DNA from: Phoronis australis
Lineage: Eukaryota; Phoronida; Phoronidae
Direction of reading: 5' to 3'
Length of the DNA: 64,000 bases
Assembly: GCA_002633005.1 (NCBI GenBank)
Contig: NMRA01000435.1
Span: 8,043 to 72,042 of the forward strand
Part shown: piece by piece, positions 1 through 13,000 of the stretch
Position numbering within the stretch: the stretch's first letter is position 1
Layout: every line of letters begins with the position of its first letter
The notes under the pieces: generated by a model
What the model was told of the DNA's origin: nothing
Seen by the model: only the letters and a program-made list of their open reading frames with translations
Database searches by the model: none
Program-made: the position numbers and the translations under genes

Positions 1-386
1 TTATCACGTGTAAGCAGTGGCCCGAAACTTTCTTCGGCGAATCCGGGAATTTACAAAAGTGGCCGAAAGTGTTAGCCAATGAAACGCGTCAAAGATCGAT
101 TCTGCATATCCCATGTTCACGCGACTTGCTTACAAGTCATCGGGAGGCCTGTTCTCGGTTAGTGTTCTTTTGAACTTGTATTTGGCAACAACCAAATAAC
201 GGTCGGATTAACAAGAGCTGCTTTGTATTTGCCAGGTATCTGTTGAGAAGTGTAAAAACTCAGCTCGCATTCGTTGGAAATTCCAGGTCGCATTTTGCGA
301 CTTTATACGAGCTGACAAAAATCTCAGCTCGCATTTCCAAATTTCAGGTCGCAAATGCGACCTGCAGCTCGTTATGTCGAGCCCTG
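1..386 (-). mobile_element. Truncated TIR DNA transposon, copy 1
   Basis: This segment is a reverse-complement copy of the 52748-53116 part of the element in FKBP1 intron 1. It ends at 386 with the inverted terminal motif GTCGAGCCCTG. The other end lies outside the window. The subterminal region holds repeated short motifs (AGGTCGCA, GAGCTG) in both orientations, as in many non-autonomous DNA transposons. The open frame at 243-464 is only a by-product of these motifs. The first 20 bases or so extend beyond the edge of the N gap in the other copy. Confidence 0.75.
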
Positions 387-654
387 CCGAAGAAGTTAGC
401 CAAGTCAAAATCTGTCAATCAGAATTGTCATAAATGTGCAAGTTTGCTGAAGTATGGGCGTTAGAGTATCTTGTAGGATGGTCGCTTTCAAAGGGTTCAA
501 AAACCTGAACATGCTTCTCAGTGGTCCTCATAGAAATCTGGAAATGTGGAAACAACAAAATAGTCATGGAAATTTGGGAAAATCCATTAGACTCTGACAG
601 GAAACTATTCTTGAAGAACAAGCCTCATTGTATGAGTCTTTGTTGTGTGTTCAT

Positions 655-935
655 TTTGTGGTAAGCGTTGTCCAAAATTTGGGACACTGCGAAACTTTAA
701 TTGTCTTGATTCTGAACACTGGCATAGGCAATTTTGGTATAAAGAGTGTCTGAAAATAGATTTGGCAGTTCATATGATCACCAAAAGTAGCCACTGACGC
801 TGTGTTTTCACATGTCCGCATATTGCGTGTAACATCGAGGTGAATAATATTTTGATGATCACAGTTCTTGAATTTGGGATGACCACTATGGCCCGTTTTT
901 AAAATTTGGTACAAGCTGTATTAATTTTTCACTGT
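655..935. repeat. Diverged dispersed repeat, copy A
   Basis: The segment aligns by eye with 5775-6065. Shared landmarks in the same order are a GTGGGACAC-like start, CATCAAAAGTAG/CACCAAAAGTAG, GTGTAACATGGAGGTGAAT and ATGGCCCGT..TTT. Identity is only moderate, so it is an old repeat. It shows no coding capacity. Confidence 0.5.
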
Positions 936-2959
936 TACCAATTATGGAATTTTCACTCCAGTAACCCATGGATGTGTTTGATAATAATCATTGGTGATGG
1001 TATATAGTGGCTGTTTCAGAAGCAGTTTTCTGTTGTAGAAAATTGGTTCTCAAAATGTGGGTCCATTATATTTTGCCAGTTCCTAATTACAAAATGGCAA
1101 TAGTTAATGTGCCTTGTTTGAAAACCAGTTACTTTCATTGAATAACAGATGTTATACCACAATATCAGCCTCAAATGGCTAATTCAACCGTGTAATAACT
1201 CATATAGTTATTAAACAGCGTTAGATAACATTTTGGCGGGAAACCGAATCCGGTTTTGAGTTCACTTCGCAAGAGTTTCGAGTCGTCGACTTTACTACTG
1301 CACCATGCAGCAGATGATGTCATCGAATGTTAAAATAGAATACTTAGTTGAGCACGCGCAACAATTGCATGTTCAACAAACGGCATGGTACCGAAATTTA
1401 TCCTTATGAAAAATAAGACACACAATTTGAATAAACGACATCTTTAATTCAGTAAAATTTATCTGTCATTTTCTCTCACTTGCAAATCATCGATGTCCAA
1501 TTTGAGTGCGAGTAATTTGTCGTCGGGATCCTTAGAATTGGATATTAAATTCTGTAGCTATTGGTAGCCTACTTTTGCAGACGATATTTTCTCGGTGGAA
1601 GCTTAGCATGAAAAGCTGGGAAGTAGGCTAGACTAGTTCCTTAAAATTATTTTAAAGATTCACTTTATTTCTATTTTGTTTCAATTTTTATTTCATTTTA
1701 AGTAGAAACATCATTTTAACAAGAAAAACTCAGTGTTTCTTAAAAGGTCCCAACCTCCGACCCCAGGCCTCTGACATAGAAAGTAGTTACAAAAGCCGAG
1801 GCGAGTCGAGAAAGGTAGATTGATTCATTGCAATGTTCGCCATTCAGTGTGTGGTATAACCCCCTCGAGCAATAATTGTCCAAAATCCACTCAGGCTCTA
1901 GATTACGGGGGGATAACGACTTCGCCATGTAAGATATTTATCATTTTAAATAACTTGTTCTTATCAGACCAAAAGTTCAGGTCTGTACCCCGACTTGCTT
2001 TGAGACCTGCACTCAGTGACTAAAAAGACGAAAGACGCCCTCGTCAATTTCAGCCAAGGTCTGGTGTCTGGCAAGGCTAAGCAAAGTACAAAACACCATG
2101 ATTTACCATGCGTTGAGTAAAAGAAAAAAACAAATGCCACATAAGTTTTGCTCGTCTCAGGTGGACCTTTTTTGAAACGGTGAGCAACTAAAAGAGTACC
2201 GTACTACCAACTTGATTTTCAAAAAAGAAAACAGATCAGACCCAACTGTAACCTCTTTTGCCTCAACACCCCAAATTATGGGTAATTTCATCCAACAATT
2301 ACCACACTTATTTTCATTATGTTTGTCCCCTTTTTTGTGGGAAGTGGAGCTTGCAGAATTGAAAACACAATACGAGTGGGATTAGGAATCATCCCATGCC
2401 TCTGAAAACGACTGAACATTCGAACCTTTTTGTGTATTGTGAATCTGAGGATTGTCTAATGTCTCCGTTTTCTTCACTTACATTTGTATCTCAATCACTC
2501 GTGATGGCATTATTGAATTTTCTGAGGTTTATGTTTTGGTCATGAATTGTGACCCTAAATCTGATGTCGGCTAATGGGTTTGCCATGTTGAAAGACTGTT
2601 CAAATAAAGGATGATCAAAAACAGTTTGGTTTTGTTTTGGCTATATCCCCAAAGACAAATGCCAAAATTTTGTGCAAAACAAGACTCAAGTATGAAATGA
2701 TATGGCTCCTCAGTTAGTTTGATGATAAGCATAGTTGGTTCTCACTTACCTGAGGGGAAGGTGCCTGTGTTTTCTGAGCAGGGAATTTTTGGTCGAGTGG
2801 AAAATTCACCCCCTGCCCCTTTCACCAACCCCCCTCCATCACCACCCCCTCACTGATGAAGCCAAAACTAACGTTTTGCAGAAGTGATTCTGATCTTCAG
2901 AGGAATTTTTTAATCATTGGAGGGCAATTTTGTGTGATGTTTAAATATAATCCTAGGGG

Positions 2960-2960
2960 N
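2960..2960. other. Single N, assembly join
   Basis: An isolated unknown base. The sequence after it (2965-3245) weakly resembles 1975-2240 (shared AGCCAAGGTCTGG and a run of similar order). The similarity is much lower than at the other N joins, so a duplicated overlap is not clear here. Confidence 0.6.
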
Positions 2961-3098
2961 TCGAGACTCCTGGTTGTGGCTTGTACTTCTACTTATTTTG
3001 AAACTTGCATTCACTGTCTTAAAAAATAAACATAGCCAAGGTCTGGTTTTTTCAAAGGCATGTAATCACCGGTATTAGAAAAGATTGACATGCTATAA

Positions 3099-3150
3099 TT
3101 TGCCATGCCATGAGAAAAATACAAATTTGCCACGCCATGAGAAAAATACA
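3099..3150. repeat. Tandem duplication, about 26 bp x 2
   Basis: The unit GCCATGAGAAAAATACAA with its flank is repeated twice head-to-tail. It is a small local duplication inside otherwise unannotated sequence. Confidence 0.6.
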
Positions 3151-4339
3151 ATCCCACATCGTTGTTGCTTGTTGGATTTTATTTTTTGAAAAGTGAACTA
3201 CTAAAAAGCAAACCGCACCACTCTTGATTTCAAAAAACAAACCAGTCTATTTTCATACTCTGTTGATACAAATTATTCTATATTTGAAAAATGTCCCAAG
3301 GTCCCAATCTTCATAATCAAGAAAATTCAATTTCGGCTTGAAAGTCAAGTGTCTGAAATTTTAGAGGCTTTCTCTGACTGCATAATTTTTACCTGGGGCA
3401 AGATGGCCAGCCTTTCAAAGACATAAAATGATACACTGGATTTGCATGAAAAATAACCAGACAATTACTGAACTGCAATTAAACTCACGTTGACCTAAGT
3501 TCCAAGAACTGTCATTTTTATTTAAGATGACATTTAATATTTACAACTGAAATTTCTATCTGGATAATCTGAATAACATTTCCCTAGTGAATGTAACTGA
3601 CCCTCACGATTGTTATCAGTTTGCTTAAACTGCTAAATGTGTAACCTCCAATACAATTTCTTTCATGGTCATCCAATTCTACCCCCAACCCTGTGCGTTT
3701 TTTAGCCATTCAAATCCTTGGTTGTAGGAATCTGTCACAATGCAAGGTTCTAAATGTCAGAATAAGCAGGTGTGGAACATAAACTGAAGGAAATAAAACA
3801 CCCTAACTGTAACAAACAAAATTGCAGCTGTGAGACCACCTCAGTACAAGTGGTGACAGCCTATAGTTGTATGTTGTAAGATAATAGTTTAACTGCTATT
3901 CATGTGGTAGGTCTAATAAGCAAATTTACAATCTGTTTTCTTGACTGAAGATCACCAGCAGGGGTGCTCATGATATAAAACATTAAATTACTACTGACTG
4001 TTGGTTCATTACCGCCACCTGGTGGATTTTGAGTTAATTTAAAGGCACACGAACCAGAGACTGTGAAAAATTTTGTTCCTAATTTAAGCATTCACTGTCC
4101 AATGACTATCCCTCGAAAGTCTGCTGCTTCATGACTTTCCTAGCTTGGATGTCGTGCACTCTACTGCCACTTTATGAACCATGTATCTGTGCAGTTTCAC
4201 GTGAAACATCTAGTTTTTTGGATCATTTTTGACTCGCGACAATTGTCACTGGTTTACTGGGCAGCATTACATAGACCACATTTCAGACGGTTATGCGAGA
4301 ATAATGAGATACGCAAGACGGCGCAAAATTAGGTGAGGC

Positions 4340-4540
4340 AAATGTGAAGGTTTCGCGAGTATGCTCGACGAAAACTTGGGAGCATTAGCTAGCAAAATGG
4401 CCGACACTGAACTAAGTGATCAGCGAGGTGGGAAAGTTGAATTATGATATAGAATTCACAGTTTCCGTTCCATCAGCGAAAATTTTTTACTGCATGTGCA
4501 AGTGTATGTCGAGAGTCTTTGGTATCCGGAGCGCTGGCCT
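4340..4540. repeat. Dispersed repeat family R1, copy 1
   Basis: This shares an ordered series of motifs with 24780-24995 and 45715-45850: CGAGCATT(C/A), AGCAAAATGGCCGA/AAAATGACAGTCACTGAAGTGAT, GGTTGGAATGTTGAATTATGGGATAGAATTC-like sequence (here GGTGGGAAAG..GAATTATGATATAGAATTC) and a downstream GCGAAGATTT-like stretch. No protein is evident. The ATGGCCGAC start is part of the repeat, not a gene start. Confidence 0.5.
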
Positions 4541-5774
4541 GGGTCTGGGCTCTAATCTTTTTACTCAAAATCGAACTCAAAATTATTTTTGAAATTTTCT
4601 GTTCTATTTTTGTGCGAACTCTAGATAAGTGACTATCTTTCTATGCTCGAGTACATTGTGGCTTACATGAAAAATTTTCTAATCTTAGTTTGCACTTGAT
4701 GACATCAGCATTATAACAAGTCTATTTGAAATTTTGAGTTTTTACTCGAATTCTAGAGTTTTTACTTGAGTTTCTGGCACAAGTATAGGAGTCATCATGT
4801 GGAAGATTGGACTAAAAACTCATATGCATGAACCGTACCGTCACTTATCATGAGTTCGCTCAAAAGTAGAACCTTGACCCCAAATGTCTGACATGTGGAA
4901 AGTTTTTTAGTTAGAAAGTTTTTCGATTTGAGTTCTTCGTTAATCGGTGGGTTAAAAGTTAGAAAACTGTTTATTGTAGTTTTAATTTGGCGTAGATGTG
5001 AACCAATGTCCTCATGAGGTGGTTTTGATAACAAGTAAAGATCGATAAAACTAAGTTTCAGTTTTGCAACCCCCTAAATAAATGTAAACGCTTAGTATAA
5101 TCATTCTTCCTTAAAATTTATTTTCTTTCACCTGTTAAGAACACATAAATAATGCTATCAATCTAGAGATATCGGTAAAATATGAACATTGAGTCCTGTG
5201 TGCATTTGCCCCTTATTGGAAATTCATAAAAAGTTGGGTTTTGTGCTATTCAGTTGTGGCAGCCATTTTGTGGGTGCACCACCAGAAATTCATAATTATT
5301 TTGTAAATTCCACAATTGATTTTGATTGTTTTAAAAACATTTGCTTACTTGTAGAAAGAGCTTCATTTAGGAATGAATTTAACTAGATTGACTTGCGAAA
5401 AGAGTATCTTGAAGTCGCAATAAAATTGTCTCTGTGGGACTCGTTTTCTGTAGACTTGCAGAAGCTGTTGCTGGTATTGATTCCTTTTGCACCGACACTA
5501 AGCCACTTAGAAGAATAATAATCGTGTTTTGCACAGTTGGCCGTGGGAAAGTAAAAGAAAATGCTTACTTTATACAGTAGCAAGAACCTGATTGGCTTAC
5601 TTCCTGAAAACTGGTGTGCATCCTCGTACTTAATTTCCTAGTTCTTTATATTGACATCTGACACAGGACCTTGGAACCATCAGCAAGGACATAGTTGGTT
5701 ATTGGTTTGGACTGTGATCTCTTGTTGGATCTGCGTTATGGTAAAAGCCCAAGGTAATCCAGTTTAGACAGTCT

Positions 5775-6065
5775 CTGAAATGTGGGACACCGAAATTCAA
5801 ACTTATATTGAATTTTTTTTATTCTGAAGATTGGGACGTGTGTGATTTGTGACGTTCTTTGTATTTCTCAAGTGTGAGACATTGTTTTGTATCAACAGGG
5901 TCTGAATATGAACTTGGCGGCTCAAAATCATCAAAAGTAGTTGTTGACACATTTCCATACGTCTCCGCTTTGTGTAACATGGAGGTGAATTGTCGTTGGT
6001 TGAACCTAATGTGTGAATTTGAAATGGCCCGTACTGCCCATTTCTGAAGTCTAGGACAAGCTACG
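5775..6065. repeat. Diverged dispersed repeat, copy B
   Basis: Partner of the repeat at 655-935, in the same orientation and with the same order of landmarks. The overlapping 139-codon minus frame is not supported as a gene because it has no splice context and no recognisable motif. Confidence 0.5.
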
Positions 6066-6571
6066 ACCTTGAAAAAAGTAAAACTTTTCACCGTCTCAAA
6101 CTGGAGAATAAAACCACGGGTAGACTTACTGTGGGTTGTACTGTTTCTTGCCTCCCTGCTCCCAATGGGGTGAATGCAGGTCGTCATCAAACATTCGTAC
6201 GTATAAGCGCTGAGGTGTAATCTATATACGCAAGACACGAATAAAACTAATGTGATTACACTTTGCTTTGCTTATAATGCCATGATGATATCTCATGAGG
6301 ACTTGAGTAATCTCGATTTTCTCGTAAAAATTGGTCCTGGACAAAGCTGCCTTCATAGCATTTGTTCCACAATGACAAAGTTGCTTGTAATACCTGGGAT
6401 AAGTAATTGGTGAGGACATATCCTGCGTAGTGACATTGAAGGGGTCTCATTTGTGAATATTTTCATTCCGTGTTCGACAGCAAATAACTTTGCTCCGCTT
6501 CTTTTTTGTTGCCATTTAAGTGCTACCTCTTCAGGTTCATTTTGTTGGCTTCTGGGTAATAGTCGTATAAG

Positions 6572-6643
6572 GTGCCTGTATTTTTAGAACCAGTTTTCTC
6601 CAATGAATAACAGGCATCAAACTGGTTCTCAAAATACGGGCAC
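6572..6643. repeat. GAACCAG hairpin element, copy 1
   Basis: Two arms of 25 bp (6572-6596 and 6619-6643) are near-perfect inverted repeats, containing TTTAGAACCAGTTT and AAACTGGTTCTCAAA. They enclose a 22-base loop with TGAATAAC. The same hairpin recurs at 9548-9605, 29179-29234, 37163-37267 and 38211-38330. Confidence 0.8.
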
Positions 6644-7886
6644 ATTATATAAGGCTCTTGCCAACTATCGTGTCTCTGAAGAAAATGGCTAGAATTGGTT
6701 GGGGTAGCAATAGCTTAAGCTATGTATTATATGTAACTCTGTCATGGTCTTGTCCGTTTCCATGGCAACATTACCTAGTCGAGCAGGTGCAATTTCACCT
6801 GTATTTTCTTTTTAAGTTGCCATTCTCATTAATGAATGTTATTGGGTATACATTTTATATGTCGCTGTCTGAAATGAACAGATGAGGATAGAATAAATAA
6901 AGGTCTGTTTGACTATGGAAGGCAATTTATCAAAGGATCCCACGTGCCAATCTGAGTGTTTGCATTTATATAGGAAGAACAGTTGTCTCGGTAGCGATTT
7001 TCAGTGAATTTCAAGTTGCCCATTATCCAAGGGCCAGGTTGGAAGGTACATAAGAGACGAACCTACTGTACAAGACAAAAATAATCATCAGACAAAACAT
7101 GGTTTTCCGTGATGACGGCCAGTTCTATTTCCAGCACAAATTACTGGCAATGGCTAGTAGGATGGCAAAATTCTAATTACGGAATGACTTGGCCACCATT
7201 CTAACTCTCGTGTTTGTTTCTCTTCATTCTCAGTCATTAGGAAGACTTACTCTGACTGTGAATTAGATTTTCGCCCAGTCTTGCGAATAGTTAGACTGTC
7301 TGATGGTGGCTATGGTGCAGAATCTGAAACTGGTATATTAAAAGTATACGGTTAAGAAAGAGTGAGGAAATCTCAAAATATCATTGTCCGCCATATTGTG
7401 CTAGATAGTCCTAGTGTTTATTCTCCCTGGTGATGACTAATACAGTTGGGGCAAGTTGCACAGTGTTACAAAACAGCTTGATGTATCACGTAGCTGGAAG
7501 TTGTACTACAGTCTCCACTGACATGGGCCCACACATCGAATCTCGTGACTGATCATTGTGCTTAAATGCTTCACACCTTCCTGTGTGCTCAACAGTGGAA
7601 ACCTGGAGGAGGACATGTATTGATTATTTCTCTCCCATTAAGGAGACATTGGAAAGTGTCTGAGTTTTTAAAGCCTGTATTGATGGCAGTTTTGTGGTCA
7701 CTTGAAGTAATTTAGTCAATTCTCTTTACTAGCTGTTGTTTCTCATTTAGATTATGCGTTGATTTATAACTCCAATGACTTAGAAGTTGAAATGTTTCAT
7801 TCCTAGCATAATTTCAGTAGCGTAGCATAACACCAGAATTTTCATACTTTAGTTGTTCTTATTTCAGGTAAGAGCATTATTTATTC

Positions 7887-8395
7887 AGGTTATGTTGGAC
7901 CCTAGAAAAATGTCGAATTTTGGCTAACTTCGGAAGTCGGAACTTCGTGGTATATCTCACAAAACTACTGATCGGATTCTTATAAAACTTTCAGGTGCCA
8001 TGCTTTATACGCTGTTTAGAATTGTTTTTGAATTGATCCACTTTTGAAGTGAGGGCCTCTCAAAAATGGTACTGATCAGATATGGTTTTTATGAAAATAT
8101 TTAAAGTTCATAAATCAAAAATGGAATGTTAACTTAGGAAACCATGACGTCGTTTTTTGAGATTTCATTTTAGAACATTTATGTCAAACAAATTTTAGTT
8201 AATGGTACAGTTGTTTTGCTAAATTTTACTAAAAACTCATGGTCACATAACCCAATCAAAGATAGATTGGTATGATGTCAAAAATGAAATTCTACAGGAT
8301 TTCTACTTTCAGAAAATTTATACTTTAGCTGAATTCTGTAGTTTTGTACCCATTTGGCTAAAGGCATGAACTTGTTGATAGGGTCTTACATAACC
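7887..8395. mobile_element. Non-autonomous TIR element (MITE-like), family M1
   Basis: It begins AGGTTATGTTGGACCCTA and ends TAGGGTCTTACATAACCT. The two termini match as inverted repeats at 16 of 18 positions. The interior is AT-rich and non-coding. Related copies occur at 60253-60577 (with its assembly duplicate near 61108-61427) and, more decayed, at 55076-55538. They share internal landmarks such as ATATCTCA..ACT and CATGGTCACAT(A/T)ACCCAAT. No clear target-site duplication was seen. Confidence 0.65.
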
Positions 8396-9375
8396 TAAAT
8401 GTTATGGCCCCATCGCACTTTGGCAAACTAACTGACAGTAAATAACTCCGTGAATAGTAGAGTCATGAATGAGCAATTTTAATACATTACCAAATAACTT
8501 CTTTTAGATATTAGTTTTTTCACTTCCTCATTACTTATGCTTAACATAAAATCAAGAAATATGTTAATGAGGCCTGCTAGACAGACATACCAGCATCAGA
8601 TTAATCAGACAGTTTGAGATAACCACTGAATGAAATGAAGCAGTAAAACTTTGGCCCACATTGCTGGCCAGCTCTATGATTTTCTGAAGCATTTTTGACG
8701 TTTCAAGTAACATTTCAACCATTTTGGAAAAAAGCTGTCGAAATTTGCCTTTTTCATTGAATTAAAGTCTTCCATTTTCGTTGCGTAATTGCCCTCAGCT
8801 GTGTTACAGGACCTGCATGGCCAAGCATTATGTTGGTACTATGTATCTTTTATTATAGAATGTCTACCTTACTCTGTCCTAAATTGATGAGATTTTTGTC
8901 TTGGACTAAGTAATCAGGATATGATTCTCAGTAACAGAAATATTTTCATTACGTCAGGTTTTATTGGTTTTTGTCTAGATTTGCTTTTTTTCACACAACT
9001 TAACATAATTCTCTGCATAAATTATTATGACTGTGTTGTTATAAATCACCATGTTGACATAGTATAACTTTAAGTCCCCTGATGTAGCCAACATATGGCT
9101 CATAAGAAAACTAATATGCTGTAGTTTTCATCATTGTCCTCACTTCCACATCACTGCTGCTAAATTCACCTACTTTCTGCATGGTTTTGATGCAATTTAA
9201 ACTTTGATGCAAGAGGGAGTTTAACATTTCCCACATTCCAATGCTTTCCCAGACCTCCAGATCAGCATCAATGTCAGTGTTTAGTGGAAAGGGACACTTG
9301 TTGTTTTGAAGGGCTGAGCACATGTTGGTTTAATTGCTAACAGGTGTCTGTCCTGTTGTGTCAGCTTCAACAGGT

Positions 9376-9423
9376 TAACCTTGGTTATTTTATGTCCAGG
9401 TTAACCTTGGTTATTTTATGTCC
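9376..9423. repeat. 24-bp tandem duplication
   Basis: The unit containing GGTTAACCTTGGTTATTTTA is present twice head-to-tail with no visible differences, so the duplication is recent. Confidence 0.75.
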
Positions 9424-9547
9424 AACAATATCTGGTGTGTGCTACTGAGACCTGGGTTCTTTACTGTGAACTAGTCTGGTATTGAGGTGTACACAAGGAT
9501 GTATTGTGAGCTCAAGTGAAGGCAATAGTCACTTATAGGGGCCCCAA

Positions 9548-9605
9548 CATTTTGAGAACCAGTTTGACGCCTGTTATTCAGAGGAGAAAACTGGTTCTCA
9601 AAATG
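9548..9605. repeat. GAACCAG hairpin element, copy 2
   Basis: A perfect 18-bp inverted repeat, CATTTTGAGAACCAGTTT at 9548-9565 and its reverse complement at 9588-9605, is separated by 22 bases containing CCTGTTATTCA. It belongs to the same family as the hairpin at 6572-6643, in the opposite loop orientation. Confidence 0.85.
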
Positions 9606-9861
9606 CACGAGGCCTACCCTTGACCATTACGCAAGGAGACTTAATTCATAAACACCACCTGGTGAATATAAAGTCTCCCAAGGTGTTGCACAGCAGCCTA
9701 GAATGTGGGGATATTACATTCTTAGTAAATTTGTTTTCACCAATAGTTTTAAAATGAACTTTGTCCTCATAAAATATTGTTTGTCAATTAAATAATCAAA
9801 AAGTGCAAAAATGTTTGCTTGATATGTCGCAGGTGTTACTAACTTCCATTTTCTTTTACAG

Positions 9862-10005
9862 AAACCGGCTACAAATGGACATATTCACGTGGTGTCGTCT
9901 AGTTCGGAGAAGTCGGAAGATGAGCTAGATAGAAAACCATCACCGTCAGGCGGTAAAACTAGTCAGAAGTCACCCAAAGCAGATGAGACAGTCCCAGCCA
10001 AGAAG
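9862..10005 (+). CDS. MTDH: MTDH-like exon A
   Basis: Acceptor TTTTACAG, donor GTTAGT, 48 codons in phase 0-0. It encodes KPATNGHIHVVSSSSEK followed by a Ser/Lys/Glu-rich stretch. The opening resembles the KPKPNG region of vertebrate metadherin. Confidence 0.7.
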
Positions 10006-13000
10006 GTTAGTTTGCAATGCCTGAAGTCAAAGTAAATGTTGTGTACCTGTTATTAAAGCTGAGGATATGGTGGCTGAGTGAAATTTTTGTTTTCAAATCT
10101 CTCGAGAAAATAGAGTTGTAGTGAAGAAAATTTTTAGTCTATTCTTAGCTAATTTGCGGCGATCAGTTAAAATGCAGTTTCCAGTCATGATGACTAATTG
10201 TGTAACGAGCTATTAGGGCGACAAAATTCTAATTACAGAATGACTCAGCCATCTTGCTAACTTTCTTGTTAATTCTCCTTTATTCTCTGTCATCAGGGGA
10301 GACTATTCTCTGTCATCAGGGGAGACAACCTGGCCGTTGTTACGGGGATTTTCAGGTCATTTTGTCTGAATGTTTTGGCTATAATTTTGTTCATAACTGA
10401 CAAAAAAATTATTGTGCTGGAAAACTGGAAATGCCTTTAAGAGATTTTATCGGCTTTACAGCCCAAAAACGCATTTTTGGGATTATCGTTGGATGGGTTA
10501 TACTTCTTGAATTTTTTAAAATATATAGACGCTGTGGTTGGCCAGTAGTGAAATATATCAAATAAACACAGAAAAATCAGGAACCCCAACTGCGAATCGA
10601 ACCATGGGTCTCTAGATTGCCGTAATTGCACAGATATCGGGTCCTCAGTAGCTCAGTGGTGAGAGCACTAGACCGGCAAACTAGAGACCTGTGGTTCGAT
10701 TCCCAGTTGGGGTTTCTGAATTTTTTTAGGTTCACCAGACTTATTAAACAACAAAATCTTTTTTGTGTTATTTTATTACAAGTCATCGAATTCTTGCCAT
10801 TATCTGCCAGACATTCACTGGAATCGAAGAGGGTGAATTCATCAGGTCAATACGCTTATTCTCTGATTGAGTAAGGTTTAGCTCTCCAGCAGTGTGTTAG
10901 ACTGTGACCGTGGTGGTTAGAGGTTTTGGTTCCTTGCTGAAGCTGATCTTAGAAAGTCACTTTCTCGCAGACAATGTCTTTTAAACGTTGCGGTTGTATC
11001 AATGATGTTGAAACAATTATGAAAACAATTTATCAACGTATCAAGACTGTTTTATACAACTGGTCACTGGACTCCAACATCCAGCAGTGTGATCTTGTAG
11101 AGATAAGTCAGTGGTCATTGAGTTGGCCTTTGTGTTGTTTCCAGTTGAAGAAAGCTGTGGCGAAGCCTGAAACTCCCAAAGAAGAGCAGGCAACAGGTGC
11201 CGCCACTGAAGCAGAAGGTTGGTGACTGTTCTTTTGTTTTTAGGTAGACATTTTGCCTCTTTACCATTCTACAACACAATGTATTTCTCAAAGTAAATAG
11301 GTACATTACGGTAAAGTCTCACCAATTTAGGCATAGGTTCATAAAGATATGTGGCATCAAATTAATGCTTTACCCAAAGTTCTGTACCATAGCTACCATT
11401 GAGATAATGTGTTGAAAAATTGTTGGCATTCACAGCAATGTTAAAAGACCTTGAAGAACGGAAAAAGGTAATTTTGGCAATTATTTTTGTCCGAAATTGT
11501 TGAGATTTTACGGTAAGAAAAGAACACGAGTGTAGTCAATATTCTTGACTCAAATTTACTCATCAGTGTTTCTGTCAGAAAAAGAATGAGGTCAATATTG
11601 AAATATTAAAAATGTGTAGTCATCTGTGATGATAGATTGAACAAGGAGATAGTGTAGTCTCTATACTCCTGAACTGCTCTGTTCCAGATGGTGAGTGGAC
11701 CACTCAACGGTCGCGCAAAGGCAAAAAGTTGCAAAAAACCAAGAAAGAGGATGCTGAGCCTTCTAGCGAGAAGAAGTCTGAGTCGCCAAAGCAGGAACCT
11801 AGGGCCTCCCCTGGTAACGTATTTGTTTTTTAATGTTGTACTAGACCCTAGGGCCCAAGATTTATTTTTTTGAAATCGTCTTATAATTGGAGTTTTGTTT
11901 TGGTTCATATTTGATACAGACAAATGAGCATCTTATATGTGCCCAGATGGCGCTTGATGAATCTTTCTGAAATATAGCATATGTGTAAGACGTAATATTG
12001 TACTCGGTAATTTCCGAACTTATCCATCTAGTGCTGTGGCGCTTCGACCTTACATACAACCTTTGATAGAGCGAGCCCTGTGTGTGTGTGTAGGTGTGTG
12101 TTAGCTGATACCCAATGGTCTAATTACAGGCTATATAAGTGTAATTGCTGCTTGAACATGTGTTCATTTGTGACTAAGTACATTGTGTGAGACGCGACAT
12201 TGTTTTCTGACTGTCTTGCCATGCATTTTCATTCTCTTGATTTGTCAAATACGGGACTCCAATCCTTTTCAGACACCAAGCAGTCACCCAAGGAGAAACG
12301 AAGCAAGAAAAAGAAGGCAGAGAGCCCAGCTGTAGAAGAACCAGTGACATCACCAGAGGTTGCTCCCAGCAGTGACTCTCAGGTCATTGAGAAGGTGGAC
12401 GTGGCAGAGAGTGCACCAGTGTCAGCAGAGCCCCCTCTTGGAGAGGAAGTTCATGAGGTTGGAATGTAGATTGTAAATCAATTCCATTCAACACAACCAC
12501 TTTCACAGTAGCTTCATTCAGAGTTAATAATGATTCAAATTCAGCCTGTTGCATACTTGGTACACCTAGTTTTTGAACATGGCTGCTGTGAGGAGGACCG
12601 AAACTGGTGAAGTTATATTGAACACTTGTATGGTAATATGGCTATTACATCGGGACATCCTGTTTCACGCATTGGTTAATGTCGATTGTTTTGATTTGGT
12701 TTTGATGCAGCATTGTCATTCTGTGGTCAGATTGGATATCATAGGTGTTGTTTTTGGTTGAATAAATCTTCATTGATATTTCATTTTACTTTGAACTTGT
12801 TTGTTAGCGCTCAATATAGCATTATGATAAGAATTGAATGGGTTTTCCAAAATTTAATAAAAACGACGACGAATTTAAACCGGCTTGACGTGTTTAAAGG
12901 TGGTCTCTGTCTTTTTCTTTTGAGGATGGTGTTTTAATAAACAGTGAAACATGTCAAGCCAGTTTAAATACGTCGTTGTTTTCATCAACATACGCTGCTA

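Larger units (their letters stand above)
387..9861. other. Gene-poor left flank, probably intergenic or MTDH intron
   Basis: No exon with good splice sites and recognisable protein was found on either strand. It holds diverged dispersed repeats (655-935 resembles 5775-6065; 1975-2240 weakly resembles 2965-3245; 7165-7260 resembles 10205-10310), a hairpin at 6572-6643, another at 9548-9605 and a TIR element at 7887-8395. A 24-bp tandem duplication sits near 9376-9423. The missing N-terminal exons of the MTDH-like gene may lie here unrecognised or to the left of the window. Confidence 0.5.

Noticed and set aside
243-464. 73-codon frame repeated at 52891-52649
   Set aside because: Both copies are the subterminal part of the CAGGGCTCGAC transposon, read in the element's non-coding repeats.
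4396-4450. ATGGCCGACACTGAA as the start of the missing MTDH first exon
   Set aside because: The same sequence context recurs at 24.8 and 45.8 kb as a dispersed repeat, and no membrane segment follows.
5819-6238. 139-codon minus-strand frame
   Set aside because: It overlaps a diverged dispersed repeat and shows no recognisable protein features.
10640-10714. Possible tRNA gene (anticodon-like GGC)
   Set aside because: The acceptor stem does not pair and the anticodon stem has a mismatch; better read as a tRNA-derived repeat.
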